A stretch of 64,000 nucleotides of DNA from Pseudomonadales bacterium (GTDB lineage: Bacteria > Pseudomonadota > Gammaproteobacteria > Pseudomonadales > Azotimanducaceae), in assembly GCA_028281885.1 (NCBI GenBank), contig JANQJA010000008.1, forward strand, positions 1 through 64,000. Reading direction: 5' to 3'. A program made the position numbers and the translations under genes. The notes beneath the pieces were generated by a model, which saw nothing but the letters and a program-made list of their open reading frames with translations, was not told the DNA's origin and ran no database searches. Shown here piece by piece: positions 51,030 to 61,093 of this stretch (position 1 is the first letter of the stretch; every line of letters starts with the position of its first letter).

Positions 51030-51860
51030 CTATTTCTTCGCCGCTGGCACGTTAATCTCCGTCAAGCCCAGCACGTCCTGCATATCAAACAACCCGGCCT
51101 CTCGATTGGCAACCCAGGCAGATGCCCTTAACGCACCTTCGGCAAAGTTCAGTCGGGTCTGGGCCCGATGAGTCAGCTCCAGCCGCTCCCCTTCAGTCGC
51201 GAACAATACCGTGTGGTCACCAACAATCTCACCGGCCCGAATGGAATGGAATGCAATCCGCTCGTGCGCGCGCTCACCGGTGACCCCGCTTCGACCATAA
51301 TCCGAGACGTCGGCCAGGTTCCTGCCGAGGGCTCGGGCAACCGCTTCACCCAGACCCAGGGCAGTCCCGGACGGCGCGTCCACCTTGTGCCGATGATGCG
51401 CTTCGACAATCTCCACATCCACCTCATTGCCAAGAATAGCCGCAGCGATTTCCGCCAGTTTGAACGTGACATTGACGCCGATAGCGAAATTGGGCGCCAA
51501 TACGATGGCCATATGGTGAGCAGCGGCCGCAATGTCCTGCCGCTGGGACTCGGACAGCCCGGTCGTGCCGATCACCATCTTCTTGAGATGATGTCGACAT
51601 ATCGCCAGGTTGGCCGCAGTGGCGTCCGCAATGGTGAAATCGATCAGCACATCAAAATCATCCGCAACATTGTCCAGGTCTGAGGTCAGGGTGATATCGA
51701 GGGCACCCAAGCCACAAAGTTCACCGATATCGGCGCCTAACTGAGGATGGCCGTCTCTTTCGATCGCCGCCGCAAGTTTGAGACCCACCTGCTGGTGTAC
51801 GAGGGACACCAGCATCTGCCCCATACGGCCTGCCGCACCGGCGATTGCGACTCGAATCAT
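51030..51860 (-). CDS. dapB: 4-hydroxy-tetrahydrodipicolinate reductase
   Basis: DapB performs the NAD(P)H-dependent step after DapA in lysine and diaminopimelate synthesis. The 276-residue protein shows the dinucleotide-binding VAIAGAAGRMGQML, VIGTTGLS, the catalytic segment EAHHRHKVDAPSGTAL and the C-terminal ASWVANREAGLFDMQDVLGL. I choose ATG 51860; the frame extends further upstream without a better start. Its usual neighbour dnaJ is separated here by an MFS gene on the other strand. Confidence 0.97.
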   Translation of the reverse strand: MIRVAIAGAAGRMGQMLVSLVHQQVGLKLAAAIERDGHPQLGADIGELCGLGALDITLTSDLDNVADDFDVLIDFTIADATAANLAICRHHLKKMVIGTTGLSESQRQDIAAAAHHMAIVLAPNFAIGVNVTFKLAEIAAAILGNEVDVEIVEAHHRHKVDAPSGTALGLGEAVARALGRNLADVSDYGRSGVTGERAHERIAFHSIRAGEIVGDHTVLFATEGERLELTHRAQTRLNFAEGALRASAWVANREAGLFDMQDVLGLTEINVPAAKK

Positions 51861-51934
51861 ATTTGAGCTCCGCGATTGAGCGAAGCAGAATAGCGGAATC
51901 GGGCACTTGCGGCCAACCAAACACGGAATCGAAC

Positions 51935-53284
51935 ATGGGGCCAGACTCGCCCTTTCAATACCGTCCCTACCGCTACCTGTTCAGCGCGCAGCTCACGTCA
52001 CTGTTTGGTACGGGGGTGACTACAATCGCCATCGCCTTGCTGGCAGTGGATATCGCCGGGGAGTCGGCCGCTCAGGTGCTGGGTATCGCGCTCAGCCTCA
52101 AGATGATCGTCTATGTATTCGGGGCACCTGTACTCTCAACCATTGCCAGCCGATTTACCCGGCGCACCTGGCTGATTGCTCTGGACCTGGTTCGGGCCGG
52201 GACGGTTCTGGCGCTACCGCTGGCCAGCCAGGCCTGGCATCTGTACCTACTGATCGTCCTGATCAACCTTGCCGCCGCGAGCTTTACCCCGGTCTTTCAG
52301 GCAACCATTCCGGCGGTTGTTGACAACGACAGGGCTTATCAACGGGCCCTGGCCTACGCCCAGATGGCCTATGCCGCCGAACAACTGCTCAGCCCCCTGG
52401 TTGCCGCAGCACTTCTGCTGTACGTCACTTTTGACGTGTTATTTCTGTTAAACAGCATCACCTTCATCGTGTCAGCGTTATTGATCGCGCTGGCCACGCT
52501 GGGAGGGATGCGAGGCGCAAAACGAGAGATTGACGTCGGCTCCATTCTGTTCGGGCTTCGTGTGTACCTTAGAACCCCGCGACTCCGAGCTGCCTTTATG
52601 ATGTATTTCGCGGTCGCCTCCGCCAGCGCGATGATCGTCGTCAACTCCGTGGTCTATGTGGTCTACGTACTGGGCCTGAGCGACAGCTACCTGGGACTGA
52701 CGTTGGCGGCATCCGGACTGGGGACCCTGGCAGGTGCAGCCGCGACGCCACGGCTATTGCGAAGCGTGTCGTATCGGTCGCTGATGCTGGCGAGCATCGC
52801 ACTACTGGCAGGCGGACTCGCGTCCGCTACCTGGACTCCCGCCTGGCCAGGCATGCTAACGACCTGGTTCTGTCTCGGCCTGGGGCTCGGTCTCGCGCAA
52901 ACGCCTGTGGGTACCCTGGTGCGCCTGTCGAGTCACAATGAGCACCGCGATGCCGTGTTCGCGGCCAATTTTTCACTGTCGCATCTTTGCTGGCTGCTGG
53001 CATATCTTGGTGCGGGGTTACTGGGTACGGCAGCAGGTTTGCCTTGGACTTTCGCGCTGGCAACGGCGATCGCCATCATGTCTTTTCTGGGCGTCTGGCT
53101 GACCTTTCCAAACCCTGACCCGCTGGAGATTCGCCACCAGCATCAACCACTATCGCACAGTCATCATGGCAGCCACGATGAAGCTCATACACCTGAGGCA
53201 CCCGGTGAACCGCATCGACACGGGCCCATTGAGCACAGTCACCATTACGTGATTGACGAGCACCATCCCACCTGGGCGGCATGA
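51935..53284 (+). CDS. MFS exporter with a histidine-rich C-terminal tail
   Basis: This 449-residue protein has about twelve membrane segments and the MFS-3/NreB-like pattern (YRYLFSAQLTSLFGTGV, FVTGRR-type loop replaced by RFTRRTWL). The last 50 residues carry 14 histidines, mostly as HxH and HH, ending in EHHPTWAA. Histidine-rich tails occur on nickel, cobalt or zinc efflux proteins such as NreB, so metal export is plausible but not shown. It is inserted between dapB and dnaJ, which are adjacent in Pseudomonas (recalled), suggesting a later insertion. Confidence 0.85.
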   Translation: MGPDSPFQYRPYRYLFSAQLTSLFGTGVTTIAIALLAVDIAGESAAQVLGIALSLKMIVYVFGAPVLSTIASRFTRRTWLIALDLVRAGTVLALPLASQAWHLYLLIVLINLAAASFTPVFQATIPAVVDNDRAYQRALAYAQMAYAAEQLLSPLVAAALLLYVTFDVLFLLNSITFIVSALLIALATLGGMRGAKREIDVGSILFGLRVYLRTPRLRAAFMMYFAVASASAMIVVNSVVYVVYVLGLSDSYLGLTLAASGLGTLAGAAATPRLLRSVSYRSLMLASIALLAGGLASATWTPAWPGMLTTWFCLGLGLGLAQTPVGTLVRLSSHNEHRDAVFAANFSLSHLCWLLAYLGAGLLGTAAGLPWTFALATAIAIMSFLGVWLTFPNPDPLEIRHQHQPLSHSHHGSHDEAHTPEAPGEPHRHGPIEHSHHYVIDEHHPTWAA

Positions 53285-53302
53285 AGTCCTGGATGTCCCC
53301 TC

Positions 53303-54427
53303 TTATTCAGTCAGGGCGTCGATAAATTTCTTGACGCCATCGAACCACGTAGTCCGTTTCGGCGACTGCTTGTCATCCGACTGTCCGTCGAATTCACGCA
53401 GCAGCTCTTTCTGGCGTGCACTGAGATGCACCGGGGTTTCGATCGTTACCCGACAGTAAAGGTCACCGGTACCGCCCCCCCGGACCTGGGTGGTATTCAC
53501 GCCCTTGCCACGCAGCCGGAACAGTCGTCCCGTCTGTGTCCCCTCGGGAATCTTGAGCGTGACCCGACCATCCAGAGTCGGCACTTCCAGTTCACCACCG
53601 AGCGTCGCATCGACAAAACTGATGGGCACTTCGGCATACAGGTCTCGCCCTTCCCGGGTAAAGATCGGATGTTCCCGCACCGCGACCTGCACATAGAGAT
53701 CGCCGGCTACCACGCCGACCGGTCCCGCCTCTCCCTGTCCTGACAGGCGAATACGATCACCGCTGTCGACACCAGCGGGGATCTTGACCGAAAGTTTTTT
53801 CTCCTGCTCAACGCGGCCCTGGCCGTGGCATGCCGGACAGGGGTCCGCGATGATTTTGCCTGTGCCGCGGCACCGTGGGCAGGTCTGCTGAATCTGGAAA
53901 AATCCCTGGCGCCCAGTGACCTGGCCCAGACCACCACACTGCACACAGTCTATGGGCGAAGTGCCCTTCCTGGCACCACTGCCGCCGCATTCCTTGCAAC
54001 CGACCAGGGTGGCAAACTTGATCTCTTTTTCAACACCCCGAACCGCTTCTTCCAGGTCCAGGTCAAGGACATATTTCAGATCAGCACCACGGGCACTACG
54101 GCCACCGCCCCGCCCACCGGAAAAAATATCACCAAACATGTCCTCGAAGATGGACGAGAAACTGCCACCACCGGCGCCAAACCCGCCAGCACCTGCGCCA
54201 CCTTCAAACGCAGCATGACCGAACTGGTCATACTGGCGACGCTTTTCTTCACTGGTCAGGACTTCGGCCGCCTCACTGGCTTCCTTGAAGATTTCGTGGG
54301 CAGCTGAATCATCCGGATTACGGTCCGGATGATTCTTCATGGCAATGCGCCGGTAGGCCTTTTTGATGTCCTGCGCCGATGCGTCGCGGGAAACCCCCAG
54401 CACTTCGTAATAATCTCGTTTCGCCAT
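53303..54427 (-). CDS. dnaJ: Chaperone DnaJ
   Basis: This 374-residue type I Hsp40 stimulates DnaK ATPase and delivers substrates. It has the J domain with HPD (NHPDRNPDD), a glycine/phenylalanine-rich region (about 75-115), four CxxCxGxG zinc repeats (about 140-205; the first is CKECGGSG) and C-terminal substrate domains. It follows dnaK after a gap holding a hairpin and a palindrome. Confidence 0.98.
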   Translation of the reverse strand: MAKRDYYEVLGVSRDASAQDIKKAYRRIAMKNHPDRNPDDSAAHEIFKEASEAAEVLTSEEKRRQYDQFGHAAFEGGAGAGGFGAGGGSFSSIFEDMFGDIFSGGRGGGRSARGADLKYVLDLDLEEAVRGVEKEIKFATLVGCKECGGSGARKGTSPIDCVQCGGLGQVTGRQGFFQIQQTCPRCRGTGKIIADPCPACHGQGRVEQEKKLSVKIPAGVDSGDRIRLSGQGEAGPVGVVAGDLYVQVAVREHPIFTREGRDLYAEVPISFVDATLGGELEVPTLDGRVTLKIPEGTQTGRLFRLRGKGVNTTQVRGGGTGDLYCRVTIETPVHLSARQKELLREFDGQSDDKQSPKRTTWFDGVKKFIDALTE

Positions 54428-54445
54428 CTTTGTGCGTCTTTATTG

Positions 54446-54488
54446 TTGTGATATCACAAACGCGAACGCAGGGTTGCCCCTGCGTTCG
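54446..54488 (-). promoter_or_regulatory. Intercistronic hairpin and palindrome between dnaK and dnaJ
   Basis: CGAACGCAGGG and CCCTGCGTTCG (54463-54488) form a perfect 11-bp stem with a 4-nt loop and no T tract. Directly after it on the minus strand is the perfect 14-bp palindrome TTGTGATATCACAA (54446-54459), 18 nt before the dnaJ ATG. They may set dnaK:dnaJ stoichiometry by pausing, processing or RNA stability. Confidence 0.6.
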
Positions 54489-54516
54489 ACTTATTTACGA
54501 CTTCGAGGAAGACCTG

Positions 54517-56436
54517 TCAGGTCTGCTTGTCGTCCTTCACTTCCTCGAATTCCGCGTCCACCGCATCAGAGTCGCCCGACGCTTCGCCCGCACCTTCCTG
54601 GGCCTGCGCCTGGGCAGCTTCTTCAGCGTACATTCGCTGAGCCAGCTGGCTCGAAGCTTCCGTCAGCTTTTGCGTGGCCGATTCAATGGCATCCTTATCA
54701 CCACCCTTGAGGGCTTCTTCCACCTCGGCAATCGCCGCCTCAATGGTCGACTTCTCCTCGTCGGACACCTTGTCGCCAGCATCGGTCAGCGTCTTGCGCG
54801 TCGCGTGGACCATTGCATCTGCCTGGTTACGTGCGGTGACCAGTTCTTCGAACTTGCGATCCTCTTCCGCATGGGACTCGGCATCCTTGACCATCTTGTT
54901 GATCTCTTCCTCAGACAACCCGCTTGAGGCCTTGATTTCGATCGACTGCTCCTTGCCGGTTGCCTTGTCCTTCGCCGAAACGTTCAGGATTCCGTTGGCA
55001 TCCAAATCGAAGCTCACTTCAATCTGTGGCGTGCCGCGCGGCGCAGGCGGAATGTCTGTCAGGTCAAATCGTCCCAGCGACTTGTTCTGGGCCGCCTGCT
55101 TGCGTTCACCCTGCAGCACGTGAATGGTCACGGCCGGCTGGTTGTCATCGGCGGTTGAGAACACCTGCGACTTCTTGGTTGGGATGGTGGTGTTCTTTTC
55201 GATGAGCGGGCTCATGACACCACCCATGGTTTCGATACCCAGGGTCAGCGGCGTCACGTCCAGCAACAACACGTCCTTGACGTCTCCGGCCAGAACCGCA
55301 GCCTGGATCGACGCGCCCAGGGCAACTGCCTCATCCGGGTTGACATCCTTTCGTGCATCCTTGCCGAAGAACTCTGCAACTGTCTTTTGGACCAAGGGCA
55401 TCCGGGTCTGACCACCGACCAGAATGATGTCATCGATATCAGACACACCCAGTTCTGCATCCTTGAGCGCGGTTTTTACCGGCTCAATCGTTCGGGTCAC
55501 CAGGTCTTCCACCAGCGATTCCAGCTTCGACTGGGTCACCTTCAGAACCAGGTGCTTGGGCCCGCTTGAGTCTGCCGTGATATAGGGCAGGTTTACCTCG
55601 GTCTGGCCACTGCTCGACAACTCAATTTTAGCCTTCTCCGCCGCTTCCTTCAGTCGCTGCAAGGCCAGCGGATCATTGTGCAAATCCATACCGTGTTCTT
55701 TCTTGAACTCGTCGGCCAGATAATCAATCAGGCGAAGGTCGAAGTCCTCACCTCCCAGGAATGTATCACCGTTGGTCGACAGCACTTCAAACTGCTTCTC
55801 GCCGTCAACATCGGCAATCTCAATGATCGAGATGTCAAAGGTGCCACCACCCAGGTCATAGACCGCAACCGTGGAATCACCGCGGCTCTTATCCAGACCG
55901 TAAGCCAGAGCAGCCGCCGTCGGTTCGTTGATGATTCGCTTTACTTCGAGGCCGGCAATCTTGCCTGCATCCTTGGTGGCCTGACGCTGGGAGTCATTGA
56001 AATAGGCCGGCACGGTGATCACAGCCTCGGTGACCTTCTCACCCAGGTAATCTTCTGCCGTCTTCTTCATTTTGGCCAGCACCTGGGCTGATACCTGCGG
56101 CGGCGCCATTTTTTTACCCTTCACCTCGACCCAGGCATCACCGTTCTCCGCCTTGGCGATCTTGTAGGGCACCATCTTGATATCGCGCTGAACGACCTCG
56201 TCGTCAAACTGTCGGCCGATCAGCCGCTTGACCGCGAATAGCGTATTTTCAGGATTGGTAACAGACTGTCGCTTGGCCGACTGGCCAACCAGTACTTCCT
56301 CGTCATCTGTGTAAGCGATCACTGACGGCGTCGTACGATCGCCCTCTGAATTCTCAATGATCTTCGGGGTTGAACCTTCCATGATGGCGACGCAGGAATT
56401 GGTCGTGCCAAGGTCAATACCGATAATCTTTCCCAT
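54517..56436 (-). CDS. dnaK: Chaperone DnaK (Hsp70)
   Basis: This 639-residue ATP-dependent chaperone matches Hsp70 throughout: [16 protein letters not shown], the autophosphorylated threonine region, [14 protein letters not shown], and the substrate-binding domain from about 385 ([15 protein letters not shown]). The C-terminal lid ends in EFEEVKDDK, like other proteobacterial DnaKs. A sigma-32-type promoter lies 55-82 nt upstream. Confidence 0.98.
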   Translation of the reverse strand: MGKIIGIDLGTTNSCVAIMEGSTPKIIENSEGDRTTPSVIAYTDDEEVLVGQSAKRQSVTNPENTLFAVKRLIGRQFDDEVVQRDIKMVPYKIAKAENGDAWVEVKGKKMAPPQVSAQVLAKMKKTAEDYLGEKVTEAVITVPAYFNDSQRQATKDAGKIAGLEVKRIINEPTAAALAYGLDKSRGDSTVAVYDLGGGTFDISIIEIADVDGEKQFEVLSTNGDTFLGGEDFDLRLIDYLADEFKKEHGMDLHNDPLALQRLKEAAEKAKIELSSSGQTEVNLPYITADSSGPKHLVLKVTQSKLESLVEDLVTRTIEPVKTALKDAELGVSDIDDIILVGGQTRMPLVQKTVAEFFGKDARKDVNPDEAVALGASIQAAVLAGDVKDVLLLDVTPLTLGIETMGGVMSPLIEKNTTIPTKKSQVFSTADDNQPAVTIHVLQGERKQAAQNKSLGRFDLTDIPPAPRGTPQIEVSFDLDANGILNVSAKDKATGKEQSIEIKASSGLSEEEINKMVKDAESHAEEDRKFEELVTARNQADAMVHATRKTLTDAGDKVSDEEKSTIEAAIAEVEEALKGGDKDAIESATQKLTEASSQLAQRMYAEEAAQAQAQEGAGEASGDSDAVDAEFEEVKDDKQT

Positions 56437-56490
56437 GTTGATGTCTCCGCTCTGACGCCCTGTCGGCGTTATCTCTTTCTATTCGGGTCT

Positions 56491-56518
56491 ATATTGGCCC
56501 GGCCCGCATCTTTTCAAG
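56491..56518 (-). promoter_or_regulatory. Sigma-32-type heat-shock promoter of dnaK
   Basis: On the minus strand CTTGAAA is followed after 13 nt by GCCAATAT, close to the consensus CTTGAAA-N11-16-CCCCATNT. It lies 55 nt upstream of the dnaK start, between grpE and dnaK. Confidence 0.7.
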
Positions 56519-56575
56519 GGCCGGAGCGCCATTTCCCTTTATTTCATAAAGGTTTCAAAAAGGTCTCAAAAAAGT

Positions 56576-57199
56576 TCAGGCCGGTGCTTTGGACACCATA
56601 ACCATGGCCGGCCGAACCAGCCTTCCGTTCAGCGTGTATCCTTTCTGCACCACTGTTAACACCGTGTTGGGCTCGACCTCGCCATTCTCGACCATCGACA
56701 TCGCCTGATGGAGGTTCGGATCAAACGGCACCCCCTCAGGATCAATCAGCTCGGCCCCCTCTTTGCTGAGGACGTCGAGCAGCATCCTGCGACACAGGTT
56801 CATGCCTTCAATGATGGCCTGGACAGCCGGCGTGTCAGCCCCCTCGGCAGTCTCGGCCGCCTCGATCGCCTTCTCCAGGCTGTCGGCGACCGGCAGCAGA
56901 TTCCCAATGACCTTCTCCAGACCAAATTTGTGCGCCTTTTCCACATCCTGAGCTGCGCGCCGCCGAACATTCTGCATTTCAGCTTCTGCCCGCAGTGCCA
57001 GGTCCTTGTACTTTTCAGCCTCAGCCAGTGCGGCTTCAAGGGCCGCTTCCGGCGTTTCATCGACCGCAGCTTCAGCGGATTCCAGCGCCGCTTCGACGCT
57101 GCTCTTCGCCTCTGGTGCGTCATCCCCAGCTGCCTTCTTGAGCGCCTCGTCGACTGTATCCGACGGATTCTGGGACTGATTTTCTTCTGGGTGGGTCAT
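56576..57199 (-). CDS. grpE: Nucleotide exchange factor GrpE
   Basis: GrpE releases ADP from DnaK. The 207-residue protein has a long acidic, alanine/glutamate-rich N-terminus (about 1-60), the coiled coil with [20 protein letters not shown], and the C-terminal beta domain ([33 protein letters not shown]). A strong sigma-32 promoter precedes it. It lies between hrcA and dnaK. Confidence 0.96.
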   Translation of the reverse strand: MTHPEENQSQNPSDTVDEALKKAAGDDAPEAKSSVEAALESAEAAVDETPEAALEAALAEAEKYKDLALRAEAEMQNVRRRAAQDVEKAHKFGLEKVIGNLLPVADSLEKAIEAAETAEGADTPAVQAIIEGMNLCRRMLLDVLSKEGAELIDPEGVPFDPNLHQAMSMVENGEVEPNTVLTVVQKGYTLNGRLVRPAMVMVSKAPA

Positions 57200-57233
57200 C
57201 TCCCGCTCTCGGTTACCAGCTCTTGTTGCAGGG

Positions 57234-57262
57234 ATATGGGGTTACCCCGGACGGGGTTCAAG
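57234..57262 (-). promoter_or_regulatory. Sigma-32-type heat-shock promoter of grpE
   Basis: On the minus strand CTTGAAC is followed after 14 nt by CCCCATAT. This matches the E. coli heat-shock consensus at nearly every position. It sits 35 nt before the grpE ATG. Confidence 0.85.
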
Positions 57263-57282
57263 ACTTTACAGAGAGATCCCTC

Positions 57283-58338
57283 TCAGTCGTGATTACGGGA
57301 TCCATCGAACGCCGCACTCAGTAGCCTTGCGGTCGCATCCACGATGGGGATGATCCGGTCATAGGCCATTCGGGTAGGGCCGATCACCCCCAGCACCCCA
57401 ACACAGTCACCATCGTGGGTATAGGGCGCAGTGACCAGACTACAGTCATCAAGCAGTTCATAGCCCGACTCCTGGCCAATAAAGAGCTGCACCCCCTGAC
57501 TGTCCATGCAGCGATCCAGCAGGTGCAGGATGTCGCCCTTTAACGAGAAGGCAGTGAACAGTTCGCGGAGACTTTCAAAGGCCTCGGCATGATAGTGCCC
57601 AAGCAGGTTTTCCTGCCCGGCGAGCACATAGTCGGGCTGGTTGCGGGTATCAACACTGAAAGCCTTCTCAGCCATCTCGAGCGTGACCTGCATGAGGCCG
57701 TCCATATTTTCCCGGTCACGCTTCATGGACGCGATCATGTCGTCGCGGACCGTGGCCAGGCTCCTGCCCATGAACGCCTCGTTAACGAAGGCACTCGCTT
57801 CTTTCAGTTGGGCTTCGCTGAACTTCTGGTCGGTGTGAATGATGCGATTCTGCACCTCGTGATCATCCAGCACCATGATGACCAGCACCCGGTTGCCGTC
57901 GAGCGGCAGGAATTCCACATGACGAAGCAGGACGAAATTTCGCTTCGGAATGGTGACCAGACCAGCCAGCTTGGTGACTTCGCTCAGCAACCCCGAGGCC
58001 GACTCCACCAGCTCCTGGGAAGACATATCCGGGTCGAGTTTGCGACGCAACGTTTCGAGGTCATAGTCACGCAACGGCTCAATCTGCAGCAGGCTGTCAA
58101 CAAAGAGCCGATAAGCGCGCTCAGTCGGTACCCGCCCCGCAGAGGTGTGCGGTGAAGCGACAAACCCCTTCGCTTCCAGATCCGCCATGATGTTGCGAAC
58201 CGTCGCCGGACTGACGGAAAGCTCCGAGGATTCAGACAACGTCTTGGAACCCACCGGCTGACCGTCCGAGATGTAACGCTCGACCAGCGTCTTGATCAGG
58301 CTTTGCGCCTTTTCAGTCACCTGAGGATGATCGGACAT
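57283..58338 (-). CDS. hrcA: Heat-inducible transcription repressor HrcA
   Basis: HrcA represses chaperone operons by binding the CIRCE inverted repeat, with GroEL feedback. The 351-residue protein shows the winged-helix start SLIKTLVERYISDGQPVGSKTL, SPATVRNIMADLEAKGF and HTSAGRVPTERAYR, and the C-terminal GVLGVIGPTRMAYDRIIPIVD. I place the start at ATG 58338, not at earlier in-frame codons. No TTAGCACTC/GAGTGCTAA element is visible near hrcA, grpE, dnaK or dnaJ. Confidence 0.95.
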   Translation of the reverse strand: MSDHPQVTEKAQSLIKTLVERYISDGQPVGSKTLSESSELSVSPATVRNIMADLEAKGFVASPHTSAGRVPTERAYRLFVDSLLQIEPLRDYDLETLRRKLDPDMSSQELVESASGLLSEVTKLAGLVTIPKRNFVLLRHVEFLPLDGNRVLVIMVLDDHEVQNRIIHTDQKFSEAQLKEASAFVNEAFMGRSLATVRDDMIASMKRDRENMDGLMQVTLEMAEKAFSVDTRNQPDYVLAGQENLLGHYHAEAFESLRELFTAFSLKGDILHLLDRCMDSQGVQLFIGQESGYELLDDCSLVTAPYTHDGDCVGVLGVIGPTRMAYDRIIPIVDATARLLSAAFDGSRNHD

Positions 58339-58438
58339 GTTTTGCCCTATTGCCACTGCAACCGGATTCGTTATCTCACAATGACGGAAGGAAGAAAACC
58401 GCGCGACGACAAATGCCGCGTTTGGTAATTTACTGCCA

Positions 58439-60118
58439 ATGCTCACGCAACTCACAGTCAAGGACGTAGCCCTCGCACGAAGCCTCGAACTCACGTTCGC
58501 AACCGGTATGACGGTCATTACCGGTGAGACCGGCGCGGGCAAGTCCATCATGCTGAGCGCACTGGGTCTGGCGCTGGGTGATCGCGCTGATTCCGGCGCT
58601 ATCGCAACGGGTGCTGACAAAGCGGAGGTCAGCGCCTGTTTCCTACTCGAACAACAGCCCGAGGCCCTTGCCTGGCTACAGCATCGTGAACTCGGCGATG
58701 GTGACGAATGTGTCGTTCGTCGCCTGGTCTCAAGTGACGGTCGCTCGCGCGCATTCATCAACGGGATACCAGTGACCGTCAGAGAGTTAAGAGAACTCGG
58801 TGACAGACTCATCGACATCCACTCGCAACATGAACACCAGTCGCTGCTCAAGCGCGAGACTCATCGGCGTCTGCTGGATGAGTTCGGCGCCTGTGCCGAG
58901 GTGGCGCGGAAGACCGCCGATATCGCCACCCGTCATCGGGAAGTCACCGATCACCTCGCATCCCTCAGCGCTGACAACGAAGCCCAGACTGCCAGGCAAC
59001 AGTTGTTGGGCTACCAGATAGAAGAGTTGACCCAACTCGATATCAGCGTCGCACGGATCGCCGAGCTTGAGCTCGACCAGCGTCGGCTGAGCAGCGCCGA
59101 AACCATCCTGACGGCCTGCAGCGCCGCCATCGACGTCTGCACGGAAAATGACGAAACCAACGCAGCCGGCCTGATCACCCATGCCATCAGTCAACTCCGT
59201 AGTGTCGAATTGCCGGAAACAGCTGCCATTATCGGCCTGCTGGAAGAAAGCCGAATCCAGCTCCAGGAAGCCGCCGCCGACATGGCACGCCTGGAGAGCA
59301 CCATCGAGGTCGATCCCGAGCGGCTAAGGGCCACAGAAAATCAGCTAGACCAAATCTATACCACGGCTCGCAAACACCGGGTCGAACCCGAGGCATTATC
59401 GGCGTTGCTCGAAACATTGCAGGCAGAGCTGGAAACGCTCACCAGTACAGACGAGCAGATTGAACAGTTGCAGACCGAACAGAAAGAACTAGAGCGGGAA
59501 TATCAGCAGACAGCCAGCAAGCTGAGTGCAGCAAGAGCGGAGGCTGCCACGAAACTCGTCGACCGAATCAATGTCCAGCTGGGCGACCTGGGCATGGGCG
59601 GCGCTCGATTCGAGGTCGAACTGACGCTGGCAGAAGCAACACGGCCGAATCCCCATGGTCGAGAGAGCATCGAGTTTCTGGTTGCCACTAATCCGGGCGC
59701 CTCACCAAAACCGCTCAATCGAGTAGCATCCGGCGGTGAGCTGTCACGCATCAGCCTCGCGATTCAGGTCGCCACCGCGGACACCTCACAAGTGCCAACG
59801 CTGGTATTTGACGAAGTGGACGTCGGCATCGGCGGCGCAGTCGCTGAAGTCGTCGGCACGCGCCTTCGTGAGCTTGGCAGTCGCGCCCAGATCATCTGCG
59901 TTACTCATCTGGCGCAGGTGGCGGCCCAGGGGCACCAGCACCTCCTCGTGGTCAAGCACGCCGGTACAGGCGACGCACGAACTGAAATTTCAGTGCTGGG
60001 TGAAGATGAGAGGATTCAGGAGATTGCCAGGATGCTGGGAGGCGCACGCATCACGGATCAATCCATCGCTCACGCCAACGAGATGTTTGAGGCGGCGCAG
60101 GAAGCACCAACCGACTGA
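58439..60118 (+). CDS. recN: DNA repair protein RecN
   Basis: RecN is an SMC-like ATPase for double-strand-break repair. The 559-residue protein has Walker A ITGETGAGKSIMLSAL near residue 28, two coiled-coil arms (about 150-350), the signature NRVASGGELSRISLAIQ and Walker B TLVFDEVDVGIGG. It is divergent from hrcA and convergent with fur. No clear LexA box (CTG-N10-CAG) stands in the 100-nt gap before it. Confidence 0.97.
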   Translation: MLTQLTVKDVALARSLELTFATGMTVITGETGAGKSIMLSALGLALGDRADSGAIATGADKAEVSACFLLEQQPEALAWLQHRELGDGDECVVRRLVSSDGRSRAFINGIPVTVRELRELGDRLIDIHSQHEHQSLLKRETHRRLLDEFGACAEVARKTADIATRHREVTDHLASLSADNEAQTARQQLLGYQIEELTQLDISVARIAELELDQRRLSSAETILTACSAAIDVCTENDETNAAGLITHAISQLRSVELPETAAIIGLLEESRIQLQEAAADMARLESTIEVDPERLRATENQLDQIYTTARKHRVEPEALSALLETLQAELETLTSTDEQIEQLQTEQKELEREYQQTASKLSAARAEAATKLVDRINVQLGDLGMGGARFEVELTLAEATRPNPHGRESIEFLVATNPGASPKPLNRVASGGELSRISLAIQVATADTSQVPTLVFDEVDVGIGGAVAEVVGTRLRELGSRAQIICVTHLAQVAAQGHQHLLVVKHAGTGDARTEISVLGEDERIQEIARMLGGARITDQSIAHANEMFEAAQEAPTD

Positions 60119-60138
60119 CCTATAAAAAAAGCTTACGA

Positions 60139-60552
60139 TCAGCGACAGTCCGCGCAAAGTCCATAAAGGTTTAACTTGTGGTCCGTCAGCTCATAATCCA
60201 TTTTTTTCGCGATCGCTCGCTGACGATGTTCAATCTCTTCGTCAATAAACTCTTCGACAATCCCACATTTAATACAGACGATGTGGTCATGATGATTATC
60301 AGACGCGAGTTCAAACACAGAATGACCGCCTTCAAAGTTGTGCCGTATTACCAGCCCCGCCTCTTCGAATTGCGTCAGCACTCGATAGACTGTCGCCAGA
60401 CCAATCTCTTCGTCATTTTGAATGAGCTGTTTGTAAACATCCTCGGCACTCAGATGATGCACGTCGGAACTTTCCAGAATCTGCAGGATCTTTAATCGCG
60501 GCAGCGTTATCTTGAGTCCGGCTTCACGAAGCTCTTGCGAATCAGATGCCAT
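60139..60552 (-). CDS. fur: Ferric uptake regulator Fur
   Basis: Fur represses iron-uptake genes when bound to Fe(II). The 137-residue protein has the DNA-binding domain (KITLPRLKILQIL, ATVYRVLTQFEEAGLV), the metal site HHDHIVCIKCG and the second CxxC in LCADC. I choose ATG 60552; an upstream GTG would add 6 residues. It is divergent from bamE, a common gammaproteobacterial arrangement. Confidence 0.97.
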   Translation of the reverse strand: MASDSQELREAGLKITLPRLKILQILESSDVHHLSAEDVYKQLIQNDEEIGLATVYRVLTQFEEAGLVIRHNFEGGHSVFELASDNHHDHIVCIKCGIVEEFIDEEIEHRQRAIAKKMDYELTDHKLNLYGLCADCR

Positions 60553-60618
60553 GGCGTCGCTGTTTTCCACAAGATAGAATTGCCATCCAGTATCCTGTAT
60601 TTCCCAAATGATTAAAAG

Positions 60619-60981
60619 ATGAAGCCCCTGTTACTCCTACTGATGTTGTCGATTACGACGAGCGGCTGTTCGACCTTTCGATTTCCCGGTGTCCATAGAA
60701 TCACCATCCAGCAGGGCAATGTCATTACTCAGGACATGATTGATCGCCTGCGGCCCGGCATGACCAAGAGCCAGGTTCGGTTTGTCCTTGGCAACCCGGT
60801 GATCGACGATGCCCTGGTCAGGGATCGCTGGGACTATTTCTACTCGATCCAGATTGCCGGCGGCGAGCCGGTACGCCGATCACTTCACCTCTATTTCATC
60901 GACGAACGACTGAGCTACTTCGAAGGCGACTTTGCGCCAACGGCTATAGCCACGAACGTCGGCGCCAGCACCGAGTCCTGA
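60619..60981 (+). CDS. bamE: Outer membrane assembly lipoprotein BamE
   Basis: BamE (SmpA/OmlA) is a lipoprotein of the beta-barrel assembly complex. The 120-residue protein has a lipoprotein signal with lipobox ITTSGC (cysteine about 17), the conserved YRITIQQGN-like segment (HRITIQQGNVI), LRPGMTKSQVRFVLGNP and WDYFYSIQ. It is divergent from fur. Confidence 0.95.
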   Translation: MKPLLLLLMLSITTSGCSTFRFPGVHRITIQQGNVITQDMIDRLRPGMTKSQVRFVLGNPVIDDALVRDRWDYFYSIQIAGGEPVRRSLHLYFIDERLSYFEGDFAPTAIATNVGASTES

Positions 60982-61093
60982 CCCCACGTCAGGGTTGTAT
61001 CCCGCGTAAACCCTTGTCCCTATGGGTCATGGGGGTACTCTCGTTTCATCCACGATTGATTTGACAATCGTCTGCGAGGGACGCAATCTCCGC

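Noticed and set aside
60553..60618. Fur box in the fur-bamE gap
   Set aside because: The region is AT-rich but no 19-bp Fur-type inverted repeat stands out.
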